A DNA stretch of 11,386 bases from an uncultured Alphaproteobacteria bacterium. Lineage in GTDB: Bacteria > Pseudomonadota > Alphaproteobacteria > Puniceispirillales > Puniceispirillaceae. Shown here in pieces: positions 1 through 7,280 of the stretch (its first letter is position 1; every line of letters starts with the position of its first letter). A model generated the notes under the pieces. That model was not told where the DNA came from. It worked only from the letters and a program-made list of their open reading frames with translations, and made no database searches. The stretch lies in assembly GCA_913031555.1 (NCBI GenBank), contig CAJWDO010000033.1, positions 1 to 11,386 on the forward strand, in the 5' to 3' direction. The translations under genes and the position numbers were made by a program.

Positions 1-501
1 TATGACAGTTCGGCGCGCCGCCATACAAGCTTTGCCAGTGTCTGGATTTTCCCTGTTGTTGATGATGATATCGAGATCGAGATCGAGGACAAGGATTTGC
101 GCGTTGACACCTACCGTGCCTCGGGTGCCGGTGGACAGCATGTCAACAAGACGGATTCGGCGATCCGGATCACCCATATCCCCACCAACATCGTCGTGCA
201 GTGCCAGAATGACCGCTCGCAGCACCGCAACCGCGCAACCGCGCTTAACATGCTGAAGGCCCGCCTTTACGAGCTTGAGCTTCAGAAGCGGGAAGAGGCG
301 GCAAATGACGCGGCCTCGTCAAAGACGGACATTGGCTGGGGTAACCAGATCAGGTCCTATGTGCTGCATCCCTACCAGATGGTGAAGGACCTTCGCACCA
401 GTGTTGAAAAGGGCAATGCCGGGGCGGTTCTTGACGGCGATCTTGATGAATTCGTCGAGGCCAGCCTGGCGGCACGTGTCGGCACACAGCGCGAGGGCTG
501 A
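1..501 (+). CDS. prfB: Peptide chain release factor 2 (RF2), C-terminal part
   Basis: RF2 recognises UGA and UAA stop codons in the ribosomal A site and triggers hydrolysis of peptidyl-tRNA. The frame is open from the first base, so the start and the N-terminal domains lie outside the window; 166 residues are visible. The catalytic GGQ loop is at 130-138 within 'RASGAGGQHVNKTDSA', followed by 'ITHIP', 'CQNDRSQHRN' and the 'LYELELQKR' helix, all typical of class I release factors. The piece 'WGNQIRSYVLHPYQMVKDLRT' region (codons about 114-134) is the RF2 form rather than RF1. About 120 residues follow the GGQ start, close to the E. coli RF2 spacing, so the C-terminus looks complete. The SPF-type stop-recognition motif and any programmed frameshift site would be upstream and cannot be checked. 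The TGA stop at 499-501 begins a short tandem repeat. Confidence 0.97.
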   Translation, partial: YDSSARRHTSFASVWIFPVVDDDIEIEIEDKDLRVDTYRASGAGGQHVNKTDSAIRITHIPTNIVVQCQNDRSQHRNRATALNMLKARLYELELQKREEAANDAASSKTDIGWGNQIRSYVLHPYQMVKDLRTSVEKGNAGAVLDGDLDEFVEASLAARVGTQREG

Positions 502-532
502 CACAGGAACTGACACAGGCACTGACACAGGG
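499..532 (+). repeat. 12-bp tandem repeat carrying three in-frame TGA stops
   Basis: Two full 12-base units and one partial unit (TGACACAGG plus a three-base linker) start at 499, 511 and 523. The first unit contains the prfB stop codon. Because the unit is a multiple of three, TGA recurs in the same frame at 511 and 523. It fills most of the gap between prfB and the convergent bcp gene. Confidence 0.85.
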
Positions 533-535
533 AAG

Positions 536-551
536 GGACGCTAGAGCGTCC
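536..551. terminator. Palindrome at the prfB/bcp convergent junction, possible weak bidirectional terminator
   Basis: GGACGCTAGAGCGTCC is a perfect 16-base inverted repeat: a 6-bp GC-rich stem with a TAGA loop. It overlaps the last codons and stop of bcp and lies 34 bases past the prfB stop. A hairpin between two convergent genes fits transcription termination, but neither side has a clear T-run, so classical Rho-independent termination is doubtful. Confidence 0.35.
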
Positions 552-999
552 GCACGCGCGTCAGAACCTCTTCGGCATGACCTGCCACCTTCACCTTCGG
601 CCAGACCTCGACAATGGTTCCGGAGCCATCGATGAGAAAACTGGCCCGCTGGATTCCCATATAGGTCCGGCCATACATCGATTTCTCGACCCAGACGCCG
701 AATTGTTCGCAGATATCCGTTGCGTCATCAGCGCCCAATTCGCATGTCAGGCCGTGTTTGGCCCGGAATTTGCCCTGCTTTGCTGCGGTGTCCTTTGAAA
801 TGCCGATCACCTCGCAACCTGCCGCCGTGAAGTCCGCCATAAGGCCCGAAAAGGCGACAGCCTCTTTCGTGCACCCACTGGTATCGGCGCGTGGAAAGAA
901 GAATACGACCACATTTCTGCCGGCCTTGTCTGTCATGGAGAATGATCCGGTATCTGTCGAAATGGTAAAAGAAGGTACTTTGATGCCTGTTTCCAGCAT
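541..999 (-). CDS. bcp: Thioredoxin-dependent peroxiredoxin, Bcp/PrxQ family
   Basis: Peroxiredoxin that reduces hydrogen peroxide and organic hydroperoxides in the cytoplasm using a peroxidatic cysteine, normally recycled by thioredoxin. The 152-residue product matches the usual family length of about 150-156. The active-site block 'FFFPRADTSGCTKEA' places the peroxidatic cysteine at residue 43, with the family Thr/Ser before it and 'IGISKD' at 66-70. The E. coli-type resolving cysteine five residues after the peroxidatic one is absent (Val); other cysteines are at 62, 86 and 98. I chose the ATG at 999 because AGGGAG ends nine bases before it, while an ATG at 1008 abuts that ribosome-binding site; the 1008 start would add MTI. 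The gene converges with prfB and diverges from the AsmA-like gene. The frame stays open upstream to about 1470, but that extension looks non-coding. Confidence 0.95.
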   Translation of the reverse strand: MLETGIKVPSFTISTDTGSFSMTDKAGRNVVVFFFPRADTSGCTKEAVAFSGLMADFTAAGCEVIGISKDTAAKQGKFRAKHGLTCELGADDATDICEQFGVWVEKSMYGRTYMGIQRASFLIDGSGTIVEVWPKVKVAGHAEEVLTRVRTL

Positions 1000-1008
1000 A
1001 ATGGTCAT

Positions 1009-1015
1009 CTCCCTC
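1009..1015 (-). promoter_or_regulatory. Ribosome-binding site of bcp
   Basis: On the minus strand GAGGGAG lies directly before the ATG at 1008 and nine bases before the ATG at 999. The spacing favours 999 as the start. Confidence 0.55.
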
Positions 1016-1166
1016 TGTCCGGGGTCTTTAATCGGAGCCGACATGTTCTGTATCTGGCTGGGTCGCGGTATGTATTTCTTAGATGGGTTTGCTTTCAATG
1101 ATCGCAAGACAGTCTTCGCACGACATGATACAAACACGCCGGTGAACGGGCGCTGACAGGGCCGGT
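1016..1166. promoter_or_regulatory. Divergent intergenic region between bcp and the AsmA-like gene
   Basis: About 150 bases separate the two divergent starts and must hold their promoters. On the minus strand a TTGAAA (positions 1098-1093) could serve as a -35 element for bcp, but no convincing -10 follows at 17-18 bases. No clear operator, such as a strong palindrome, was seen. On the plus strand AGGG lies about five bases before the ATG at 1167 and could be a weak ribosome-binding site. Confidence 0.3.
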
Positions 1167-4100
1167 ATGGTGCAAGAGGAACAGCCGAAAAAGACCCGGG
1201 CAAAGCCGCCTTATCGCGTGATGCGGTTTGTGCTGCTGGGCCTGCTGGTGGCCGTTCTGGCCGGTGTTGCCGCGCCGTTTGTCTATATTTCGAACGCCGG
1301 CGGCCTTGCCGGCCTGATGCAGGTCGAACTGAGCAAGCGCCTTGGCGGCGCTCCGGTTGCGGTTGGTGATGTCGGTTTCGAGGTGCAACTGCCATCTTTC
1401 CACCTGACCGTTCACGCATCCAACGTCGATATAGCCCTCGATGGCAATTCGCTGATCGTGCCGCAGGCAAGTGTTGTGCTTACCCCGCGGGCGTTGCTGA
1501 CATGGGCACCGTCCGACATTGTTCTGACAGGGCTTGATCTCGACCTGGCGCTGGATATGGACAATTGGCGTACGTCACCGCTTGGCGTGATGGCGGCAAC
1601 AGTCGCCGCGCCAGCTGCCGGGGGGGAGGGTGTCGCCGAGTCGGGACGACAGATCACCATTGCTTCGGCAGGGATCACGCTGCGCGATCCGGCCGGGCAG
1701 GCTGACCCCGTACGGTTTGAAAATATCGAGTTTGAATTTGCCACGGCGGCGGATGGGACCTTTATCGGCCTTGTCGAGGGTGAGCGCCTGATCGACGGCG
1801 CGTCGGCCGGTCTCGTCTCGGTATCCGCCATTGGTGATTTGATCCAAAAGGATTTTCGGATCGACGTTAAACTTGATGAGTTCATCACCAGCGGGCTACC
1901 GGCGATGTCGCCTCAAATTCCGGCTGTGCTCGCCGATGCGGGCCGCCTTTCCGGCGCTGCCAACCTGTCGGTCAGTGCCGGTGTGCTGGATGCGGCAGAC
2001 ATGGATATCGTTGCTGTAGAGGGTCGTTTGGACCTTACAGTCGTCGGACTTCCCTTGTTTGAATACGGCACGGGATCGGTCGTGATGGGTTATAACCACG
2101 CTGCCGGTGAGTTGTCGGTGGCGCAGGGTGAGCTTGTTTTGACTGACGGCCGGACAATATCCCTGTCCGGTGATCTTCGTGGTCTTCGCGAAGACGTGCC
2201 ACAGCTTGGCCTCCGCCTTCGTGGCAACCGGTGGCCGATCACACAGATCTATGAAGACTGGCCCGCCGGACTGGCACCGGGTATGCGCACCGCGCTGATG
2301 GAGCGGGCAACCGGCGGTCGGCTTGAGAATTTCGAGCTTGAGATTGGTGGTGGGTTCGAGCGGTCCGGTGCCGCGCTGGAAATTGTGCAGCTTGATCTGA
2401 GGTCGGCTGTGCGCGGTGTGCTTGTTGATGTCGGGGCGCAGCAATATGAACGGCTGACCGGTATCGCCGACGGCAATATCGAACTGCGCCTTGGTGCGCG
2501 CGGCATTGTTGAGGCGCTTACCCTGTCGGTCGGGGTCAGTGACGGCAGTCTGAAGATTGTTGATCGCGACACGCCGCTGCCGCTTAGCCGCATTCAGGTG
2601 AGTGCGGCACTACAGGGTAACAGGTTCGGGCTTGAGGATGTCAGCCTGACCCTTGCCGATGGTGGCAGTGTCGGTGTGACCGGCAAGGTGTTTCTTGGCG
2701 AGGCATGGGCCATTTTGGGAACCGACCTGAAAATCGTGGCAAGCGCCATCGATATCGGCAGCTTTCACGCCATCTGGCCTGAATGGCTTGTCAGCAAGAC
2801 CAGAGCCTGGGTCGGGCAGAAAATGCCTCAGGGACGTGTCGAGGATATCCGGCTAGAGGTGGTCAGTGACTTCACCGGCGAGCGACCACGGATTTCGCGC
2901 CTTGACGGGACGGTGACGATGCGCGACGCGCACCTTGAGTTGAGTTCGAAACTGCCGGCCTTCACCAATATTGATGGCCGTCTGAGCATTGCCGACAACA
3001 GGGGTGAGATCATCCTCACCGAAGGCCGTGTGCAGGGGCTTGAGCTGTCGACAGGCAAGGTGGAAATCATTCCTGTCGTTGGCGGCAAGCCGGCGATGGG
3101 AAGTACCGACCTTCGCTTCTCAGGGAATGTCGGCGAGGTGATCCGCGTTGCGTCGCGTTTTGGTCTTGGTGGCAAAGGCAGGGACTTGACGGAAATCAAA
3201 GCTGTTGGCCAGAGCGAACTGTCTGTCAGGACAAGCTTTCCGGTGCGCCGCAAGCTGAAACCACAGGATATCAACTTTGCGGTCGAGGGCAGTGTTAGCA
3301 ACGCTACCTTCACCAATCTGCCGCTTGGCGCGGACGCGCGGGACGCCAATCTCAGTTTTACTGTCGACCGATCACAATTCCAGATTCGCGGTGATGCCAC
3401 CCTGTTTGGCCTTCGGTCAAAGTTGAACTATCACCGCGGTGGCGCCGCCGGTGAAGGGTGGGCGACACTCGGTGTGTCGACCGTCGACAGCGACCTCTCG
3501 CGGGTTCGTGAGGTCGCGGTGACGCTTGGTTATGGTGGCGGGGCCGGTGTGGACCTGAATGCCATTAACATGTCCGGGCGAGCCAATGTTGATCTTCGTG
3601 CGCGGTTCCCGGCAAGTGGTACCCCGCAACGTACCGAAGTCGAGGTCGAGACGGACATCATCGTGCAGAATGGCAATTTTGCAGGGCTGCCGCTTGTCGG
3701 TATGGCGCAGGACGCCGAACTGGTGATGCATCTGTCGCGGGCCAGGACCGAAATTTCCGGCACCGCCGCAGTGTTTGGCGCCCCGGTGGATTTCGTTGTC
3801 ACGAATGACCGCGACAGGGATTTATTGCAGGTCAAGGCAGATGCGCCGAATGCCTCTGGTTTTGCCACCCTTGCCTCACGCCTGTCAGGTCTGAAGATTG
3901 GTGGCGCTCTTGGCGGCCATATTGAGTTGGCGACCGGCAGTGATCTGACCGATTTTGAAATCGATCTTGCGCTTGATCTGAATGATGCCTCGATCGATGT
4001 GCCGGCGCTGGCATGGGTCAAGCTGCCGGCCGAACAAGGTCGCTTGACAACCCGGTTGATCCTGCGCGATGCCAAGCTTGTCTCGATTGAGGATATCGAC

Positions 4101-5225
4101 CTTGCGGCCGGTAGTCTTGAAGCCTCCGGACGCGTTGATTTCGGGCAACGCGGCGATGGCAGCTTCGGGCTGACACAGGCGGTGTTTGAACGGCTGACCT
4201 GGCCCGGCAATGATATCAGCACGATGACGCTCTCGCGGGACGAGAGTGAAAGTTGGGTGATCGAGGCCGAGGCGGCGCAGATCGATCTGGTTCCGCTGCG
4301 TCGCAACCGCGGTATTGGCGAGGGGCGGCCAGTCAGCTTTGACATCCTTGCCGATCAGATTTTCGTTGGTGACGGTATTTCGCTGAGTGGTCATCTGAGT
4401 GGCAACAAGGCCGGCGGTGGTGGTGGCGAGGCGTCGTTCTCTGGCAATCTCATCTATAACAAGAAGCCGCTGATCAACGAGAGCGAACTCCAGCTGAGCT
4501 TTGGCAAGGGCGGTGATTTCGTAAATGGTGTTGGCGTCATAGGCGGTGCCGAGACGACACTGACCTATACGGCACTTGACGGCAAGGTACCCGAACTGAC
4601 GCTTGCCTCGGGAAATGGTGGTGGCACGCTCAAGGGTCTGCGGGTGACCGACACCATCCGATCCGGCGAGATGTTCCTGAAAACCCGTTTTATCGATGGC
4701 TACGAAAATTTTGACACGAATATCCGCATCACCAACTTCTCTGTTACCGAGGCGCCAGCCGCTGTTCGTGCCTTCTCGGTATTGGCACCGATCGGGCTGT
4801 ATAACCTTGTCGAAGGTGAGGGCACCGGCTTTGCCTGGGGTGAAGCCATGATCGAGAAGCGCGGTAGCGAGGTGGTGCTCAGACAGGTAACCGGCCGTGG
4901 GCAGGCGGTGTCGGTGGCCTTTGTCGGCAAATATGACAGGTCGACCCGCGAGGTCGATGTAAGCGGTAATCTGGTGCCTGCCAGTTTCCTCAGTCAGATT
5001 ATCGGGGTGATACCGCTTGTTGGGGAAATTCTGACCGGGGTCGACAAGGCCGGCCTCTTTGTCACGCAATTCCGGGTTCAGGGCGATGTTGACGACCCCG
5101 ACACTTCGGTGACCCCGGCATCAATCGTGCCGGGACTGCTTCGCGACCTGTTCAGCCCGTCCTGGATACGGCGCGAAGGCGAACGCATTCTTGGGCCGCA
5201 GCCCAACAGCACCACAGACAGCTAG
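1167..5225 (+). CDS. Large AsmA-like (YhdP/DUF3971-type) inner-membrane-anchored protein
   Basis: A 1352-residue protein of the AsmA-like superfamily, whose members (YhdP, TamB, AsmA) bridge the periplasm and are implicated in phospholipid movement to the outer membrane. A basic N-terminus (KKTRAK, then R17/R20) precedes one hydrophobic segment at about 21-41, a signal anchor that would put the rest in the periplasm. The body is a long series of amphipathic beta-strand-like stretches rich in Gly, Asp, Val and Leu ('GRLDLTV', 'ISLSGDL', 'GSVGVTGKV'), as in a beta-groove. Two 'WP' segments, near residues 356 and 537 ('WPEWLVSKTRAWV'), resemble DUF3971. The C-terminal block from about 1180, with 'AFSVLAPIGLYNLVEGEG' and 'VQGDVDDPDTSVTPASIVPG', is the conserved AsmA-like C-terminal region. 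The neighbouring bcp is a recurrent partner in alphaproteobacteria as I recall. The substrate is unknown, and yhdP is not assigned because orthology was not tested. Confidence 0.9.
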   Translation: MVQEEQPKKTRAKPPYRVMRFVLLGLLVAVLAGVAAPFVYISNAGGLAGLMQVELSKRLGGAPVAVGDVGFEVQLPSFHLTVHASNVDIALDGNSLIVPQASVVLTPRALLTWAPSDIVLTGLDLDLALDMDNWRTSPLGVMAATVAAPAAGGEGVAESGRQITIASAGITLRDPAGQADPVRFENIEFEFATAADGTFIGLVEGERLIDGASAGLVSVSAIGDLIQKDFRIDVKLDEFITSGLPAMSPQIPAVLADAGRLSGAANLSVSAGVLDAADMDIVAVEGRLDLTVVGLPLFEYGTGSVVMGYNHAAGELSVAQGELVLTDGRTISLSGDLRGLREDVPQLGLRLRGNRWPITQIYEDWPAGLAPGMRTALMERATGGRLENFELEIGGGFERSGAALEIVQLDLRSAVRGVLVDVGAQQYERLTGIADGNIELRLGARGIVEALTLSVGVSDGSLKIVDRDTPLPLSRIQVSAALQGNRFGLEDVSLTLADGGSVGVTGKVFLGEAWAILGTDLKIVASAIDIGSFHAIWPEWLVSKTRAWVGQKMPQGRVEDIRLEVVSDFTGERPRISRLDGTVTMRDAHLELSSKLPAFTNIDGRLSIADNRGEIILTEGRVQGLELSTGKVEIIPVVGGKPAMGSTDLRFSGNVGEVIRVASRFGLGGKGRDLTEIKAVGQSELSVRTSFPVRRKLKPQDINFAVEGSVSNATFTNLPLGADARDANLSFTVDRSQFQIRGDATLFGLRSKLNYHRGGAAGEGWATLGVSTVDSDLSRVREVAVTLGYGGGAGVDLNAINMSGRANVDLRARFPASGTPQRTEVEVETDIIVQNGNFAGLPLVGMAQDAELVMHLSRARTEISGTAAVFGAPVDFVVTNDRDRDLLQVKADAPNASGFATLASRLSGLKIGGALGGHIELATGSDLTDFEIDLALDLNDASIDVPALAWVKLPAEQGRLTTRLILRDAKLVSIEDIDLAAGSLEASGRVDFGQRGDGSFGLTQAVFERLTWPGNDISTMTLSRDESESWVIEAEAAQIDLVPLRRNRGIGEGRPVSFDILADQIFVGDGISLSGHLSGNKAGGGGGEASFSGNLIYNKKPLINESELQLSFGKGGDFVNGVGVIGGAETTLTYTALDGKVPELTLASGNGGGTLKGLRVTDTIRSGEMFLKTRFIDGYENFDTNIRITNFSVTEAPAAVRAFSVLAPIGLYNLVEGEGTGFAWGEAMIEKRGSEVVLRQVTGRGQAVSVAFVGKYDRSTREVDVSGNLVPASFLSQIIGVIPLVGEILTGVDKAGLFVTQFRVQGDVDDPDTSVTPASIVPGLLRDLFSPSWIRREGERILGPQPNSTTDS

Positions 5226-5231
5226 ACAAAC

Positions 5232-5242
5232 GACGCAGCGTC
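5232..5242. repeat. Short palindrome at the convergent AsmA-like/tyrS junction
   Basis: GACGC-A-GCGTC sits in the 15-base gap and runs into the tyrS stop codon. A one-base loop cannot form a normal RNA hairpin, so it is a DNA palindrome or a very weak structure. The same GACGC/GCGTC arms occur in the palindrome at 536-551, at the other convergent junction. Confidence 0.4.
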
Positions 5243-6485
5243 AGGACAGCACAAGCAGCGCGTGGCGTTTCTTGCCAGCCGAAATCTTGGCGCGGCCGTC
5301 GCTGAAATCGGCGCTCGTCAGCAAATGCTCCTCGTCGGTTATCGAGACATCATTCAGACGCGCCCCACCGCCGCGGATCAGACGCCGTGCCTCGCCGTTG
5401 GATTTGGCAAAGCCGACCTTGACCAATGCGGTGATCATGCCCATCCCGCTGGCCTCCTCATTGGAAACCGTTTGTTGTGGCAGGCCTTCGCTGATACCCG
5501 CTCCGGCAAAGGTCTGTTGCGCTGTTTCCATGGTGGCGCGCGCAGCATCAGCGCCATGGCACAGCGTGGTAGCCTCATTGGCAAGGATGATCTTCGCCTC
5601 GTTGATCTCGGCGCCTTCAAGCACGCCAAGCCGAGCCACTTCACCCATTGGAAGTTCGGTGAATAGGGCCAGGAAGCGCGCCACATCGGCGTCCTCGGTG
5701 TTGCGCCAGAACTGCCAGAAGTCGAATGTGGACAGCCTGTCCTCGTTCAGCCAGATGGCGCCATCGGCCGATTTGCCCATCTTGGCACCGGACGCCGTGG
5801 TGATGAGGGGCGACGTCAGACCGTAGATTTCCTGGCTGTCGACGCGGCGCGTCAGATCGATGCCGCTGACGATATTACCCCATTGGTCGGACCCGCCCAT
5901 CTGCAACAGGCACCCATAGCGGCGGCGCAACTCCAAAAAATCATATGCCTGAAGAATGGCATAGTTGAATTCGAGGAAGGATAGTGGCTGCTCGCGCTCA
6001 AGGCGCAGCTTCACCGAATCCATGGCCAGCATTCTGTTGACCGAAAAATGCGGCCCGAAATCGCGCAGGAAGCGAATATAGGCCAGATCGTCCAGCCAGG
6101 AGGCGTTGTCGACCATGATGGCGTCGGTTGGCCCATCACCAAAGGTCAGATATTTCTTGAAGACCTGGAAAATGCCCTGCTTGTTCTGTTCGATGTCATG
6201 CTCGGACAGCAGCGGCCGCGCCGTGTCCTTGCCGGATGGATCGCCGACCTTGGTAGTGCCACCACCCATCAGCACAATGGGCTTGTGGCCGGTCTTCTGC
6301 AGCGCGCGAAGCATCATGATCTGGACAAGCGAGCCGACATGCAGGCTGTCCGCTGTGCAGTCAAATCCGATATAGGCCGGGATGACCTGCTGCGTTGCCC
6401 GGTCATCCAGACCTTCGATATTGGTCGCCTGGTGGATGTAACCACGTTCTGAGAACAGCGTTATGAGCTCTGAGCGATGTGTCAT
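5241..6485 (-). CDS. tyrS: Tyrosyl-tRNA synthetase
   Basis: Class I aminoacyl-tRNA synthetase that charges tRNA-Tyr with tyrosine in the cytoplasm. The 414 residues match the bacterial TyrRS length. The Rossmann fold carries 'YIGFDCTADSLHVGSL' at 38-53, where HVGS is the HIGH signature. Tyrosine- and ATP-site segments follow: 'NYAILQAYDF' (174-183) and 'GGSDQWGN' (197-204). The second signature is KMGKS at 235-239, and an S4 RNA-binding domain covers about 349-410 ('ALVKVGFAKSNGEARRLI'). The start has a strong ribosome-binding site (GGGGAG, seven bases upstream). It lies 18 bases downstream of the alpha/beta hydrolase on the same strand, so the two are probably cotranscribed. Its 3' end is 15 bases from the end of the AsmA-like gene. 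No T-box or other leader is seen. Confidence 0.98.
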   Translation of the reverse strand: MTHRSELITLFSERGYIHQATNIEGLDDRATQQVIPAYIGFDCTADSLHVGSLVQIMMLRALQKTGHKPIVLMGGGTTKVGDPSGKDTARPLLSEHDIEQNKQGIFQVFKKYLTFGDGPTDAIMVDNASWLDDLAYIRFLRDFGPHFSVNRMLAMDSVKLRLEREQPLSFLEFNYAILQAYDFLELRRRYGCLLQMGGSDQWGNIVSGIDLTRRVDSQEIYGLTSPLITTASGAKMGKSADGAIWLNEDRLSTFDFWQFWRNTEDADVARFLALFTELPMGEVARLGVLEGAEINEAKIILANEATTLCHGADAARATMETAQQTFAGAGISEGLPQQTVSNEEASGMGMITALVKVGFAKSNGEARRLIRGGGARLNDVSITDEEHLLTSADFSDGRAKISAGKKRHALLVLS

Positions 6486-6503
6486 CTATCGTCTCCCCGC
6501 TGC

Positions 6504-7166
6504 CTAGAAAAGTGACGGCTCAGGGGGCTTTGGCAGTGCCTCGTCAAGGTAGGCGGACACATGCTCGATCAGCGGGTCGAGATGGTCGGTGAAAAAATGG
6601 TTCGCGCCGGGAATGACGTCGACCTTGATTTCGACACCCTTCTGGATTGAAAGCCGCTCTACAAGCTTGTGCACCGTTTCCGGTGGTACAGCCGTGTCCT
6701 GCTCGCCATGGACGATGAGACCCGACGCCGGACAGGGGGCAAGAAAGGTAAAGTCGTGCGTGGCCGCCGGCGGGGTGACGGCTATAAAGCCTTGAATTTC
6801 GGGGCGGCGCATCATCAGTTGCATGCCAATCCACGACCCGAAGGAAAAGCCGGCTATCCAGCATTGGCTCGATGCCGGTTTCTGTGACTGCAGCCAGTCC
6901 ATCGCCGTGGCCGCGTCGGACAACTCACCATCGCCGCTGTCGTAGGTCCCTTGGCTTCTGCCAACACCGCGGAAATTGAAACGCATGACGGCAAAACCGC
7001 GCGCCTGGAAATGCTGATACAGCGCGTAGGTCACGCGGTTGTTCATGGTGCCGCCTCTGTCGGGCTCGGGATGCAGGATCAGGGCGGTTGGCGCGTCAGG
7101 GGCCTCGGCCGGCATATACCGGCATTCAAGGCGCCCCTCGGGTCCGTTGATAATGACCTCGGGCAT
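6504..7166 (-). CDS. Alpha/beta hydrolase (COG2945-like)
   Basis: A 220-residue soluble alpha/beta hydrolase with no signal peptide. The N-terminal 'LHPEPDRGGTMNNRV' (31-45) resembles the HPHP-x-GGT block of the COG2945 group and would form the oxyanion-hole region. 'MRFNFRGVGRSQG' (61-73) is the following conserved turn. The likely catalytic triad is Ser108 in the nucleophile elbow GFSFG, Asp157 in 'HGEQDTAVP', and His190 in 'PGANHFF'. The substrate is unknown; the family is usually annotated only as 'alpha/beta hydrolase', possibly an esterase or thioesterase. It is the first gene of a probable two-gene unit with tyrS and diverges from cysE. From memory, relatives in alphaproteobacteria often sit beside cysteine desulfurase and Suf genes, which would fit the neighbourhood. 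The start has AAGG about 11 bases upstream, a modest ribosome-binding site. Confidence 0.9.
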   Translation of the reverse strand: MPEVIINGPEGRLECRYMPAEAPDAPTALILHPEPDRGGTMNNRVTYALYQHFQARGFAVMRFNFRGVGRSQGTYDSGDGELSDAATAMDWLQSQKPASSQCWIAGFSFGSWIGMQLMMRRPEIQGFIAVTPPAATHDFTFLAPCPASGLIVHGEQDTAVPPETVHKLVERLSIQKGVEIKVDVIPGANHFFTDHLDPLIEHVSAYLDEALPKPPEPSLF

Positions 7167-7280
7167 GTTAATACGTTACCTTGTGATTTTATGAATCCGG
7201 CTTATATCTTAAACAGAGCGGCAGGCCAACCCGGCTTGCACAGTACGGTGCTGTTTTACAGGTATCAACCAAATCCGACC
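7167..7280. promoter_or_regulatory. Divergent promoter region between the hydrolase and cysE, with a leader hairpin
   Basis: The 114 bases between divergent starts are AT-richer than the flanking genes at their left end. A possible plus-strand promoter is TTGTGA (7181-7186) and TATATC (7203-7208) with a 16-base spacer, four of six consensus matches each. If it is used, transcription would start near 7215, giving cysE a leader of about 65 bases. In that leader, ACAGTA (7240-7245) can pair with TGCTGT (7249-7254, one G-U pair) around a CGG loop, with TTTT at 7254-7257. An overlapping alternative stem is GCAC (7238-7241) with GTGC (7248-7251). Confidence 0.35.

Noticed and set aside
97..501. Independent short release-factor-like gene starting at TTG 97 (ArfB/PrfH type)
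   Set aside because: The same frame is open and RF2-like from base 1 ('HTSFASVWIFPVVDDD'), so this is the end of full-length prfB rather than a small rescue factor.
1000..1470. N-terminal extension of bcp by about 157 residues
   Set aside because: The extra sequence is Arg/Gln/Pro-rich and resembles an untranslated GC-rich frame, overlaps the start of the AsmA-like gene in antisense, and the remaining 152 residues already match the whole family.
3530..4345. 271-residue minus-strand open frame inside the AsmA-like gene
   Set aside because: Ser/Arg/Pro-rich shadow of the coding strand with no family features.
3885..5069. 394-residue open frame antisense to the AsmA-like gene
   Set aside because: No recognisable motifs, residue composition of a shadow frame, and the opposite strand encodes a convincing protein throughout.
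5777..5794. KMGKS instead of KMSKS in TyrRS
   Set aside because: Variation at this position is common in bacterial TyrRS; E. coli has KFGKT as I recall.
5191..5826. 211-residue plus-strand open frame across the tyrS 3' half
   Set aside because: Ser/Ala/Arg-rich shadow, and the minus strand encodes the conserved KMGKS and S4 regions of TyrRS here.
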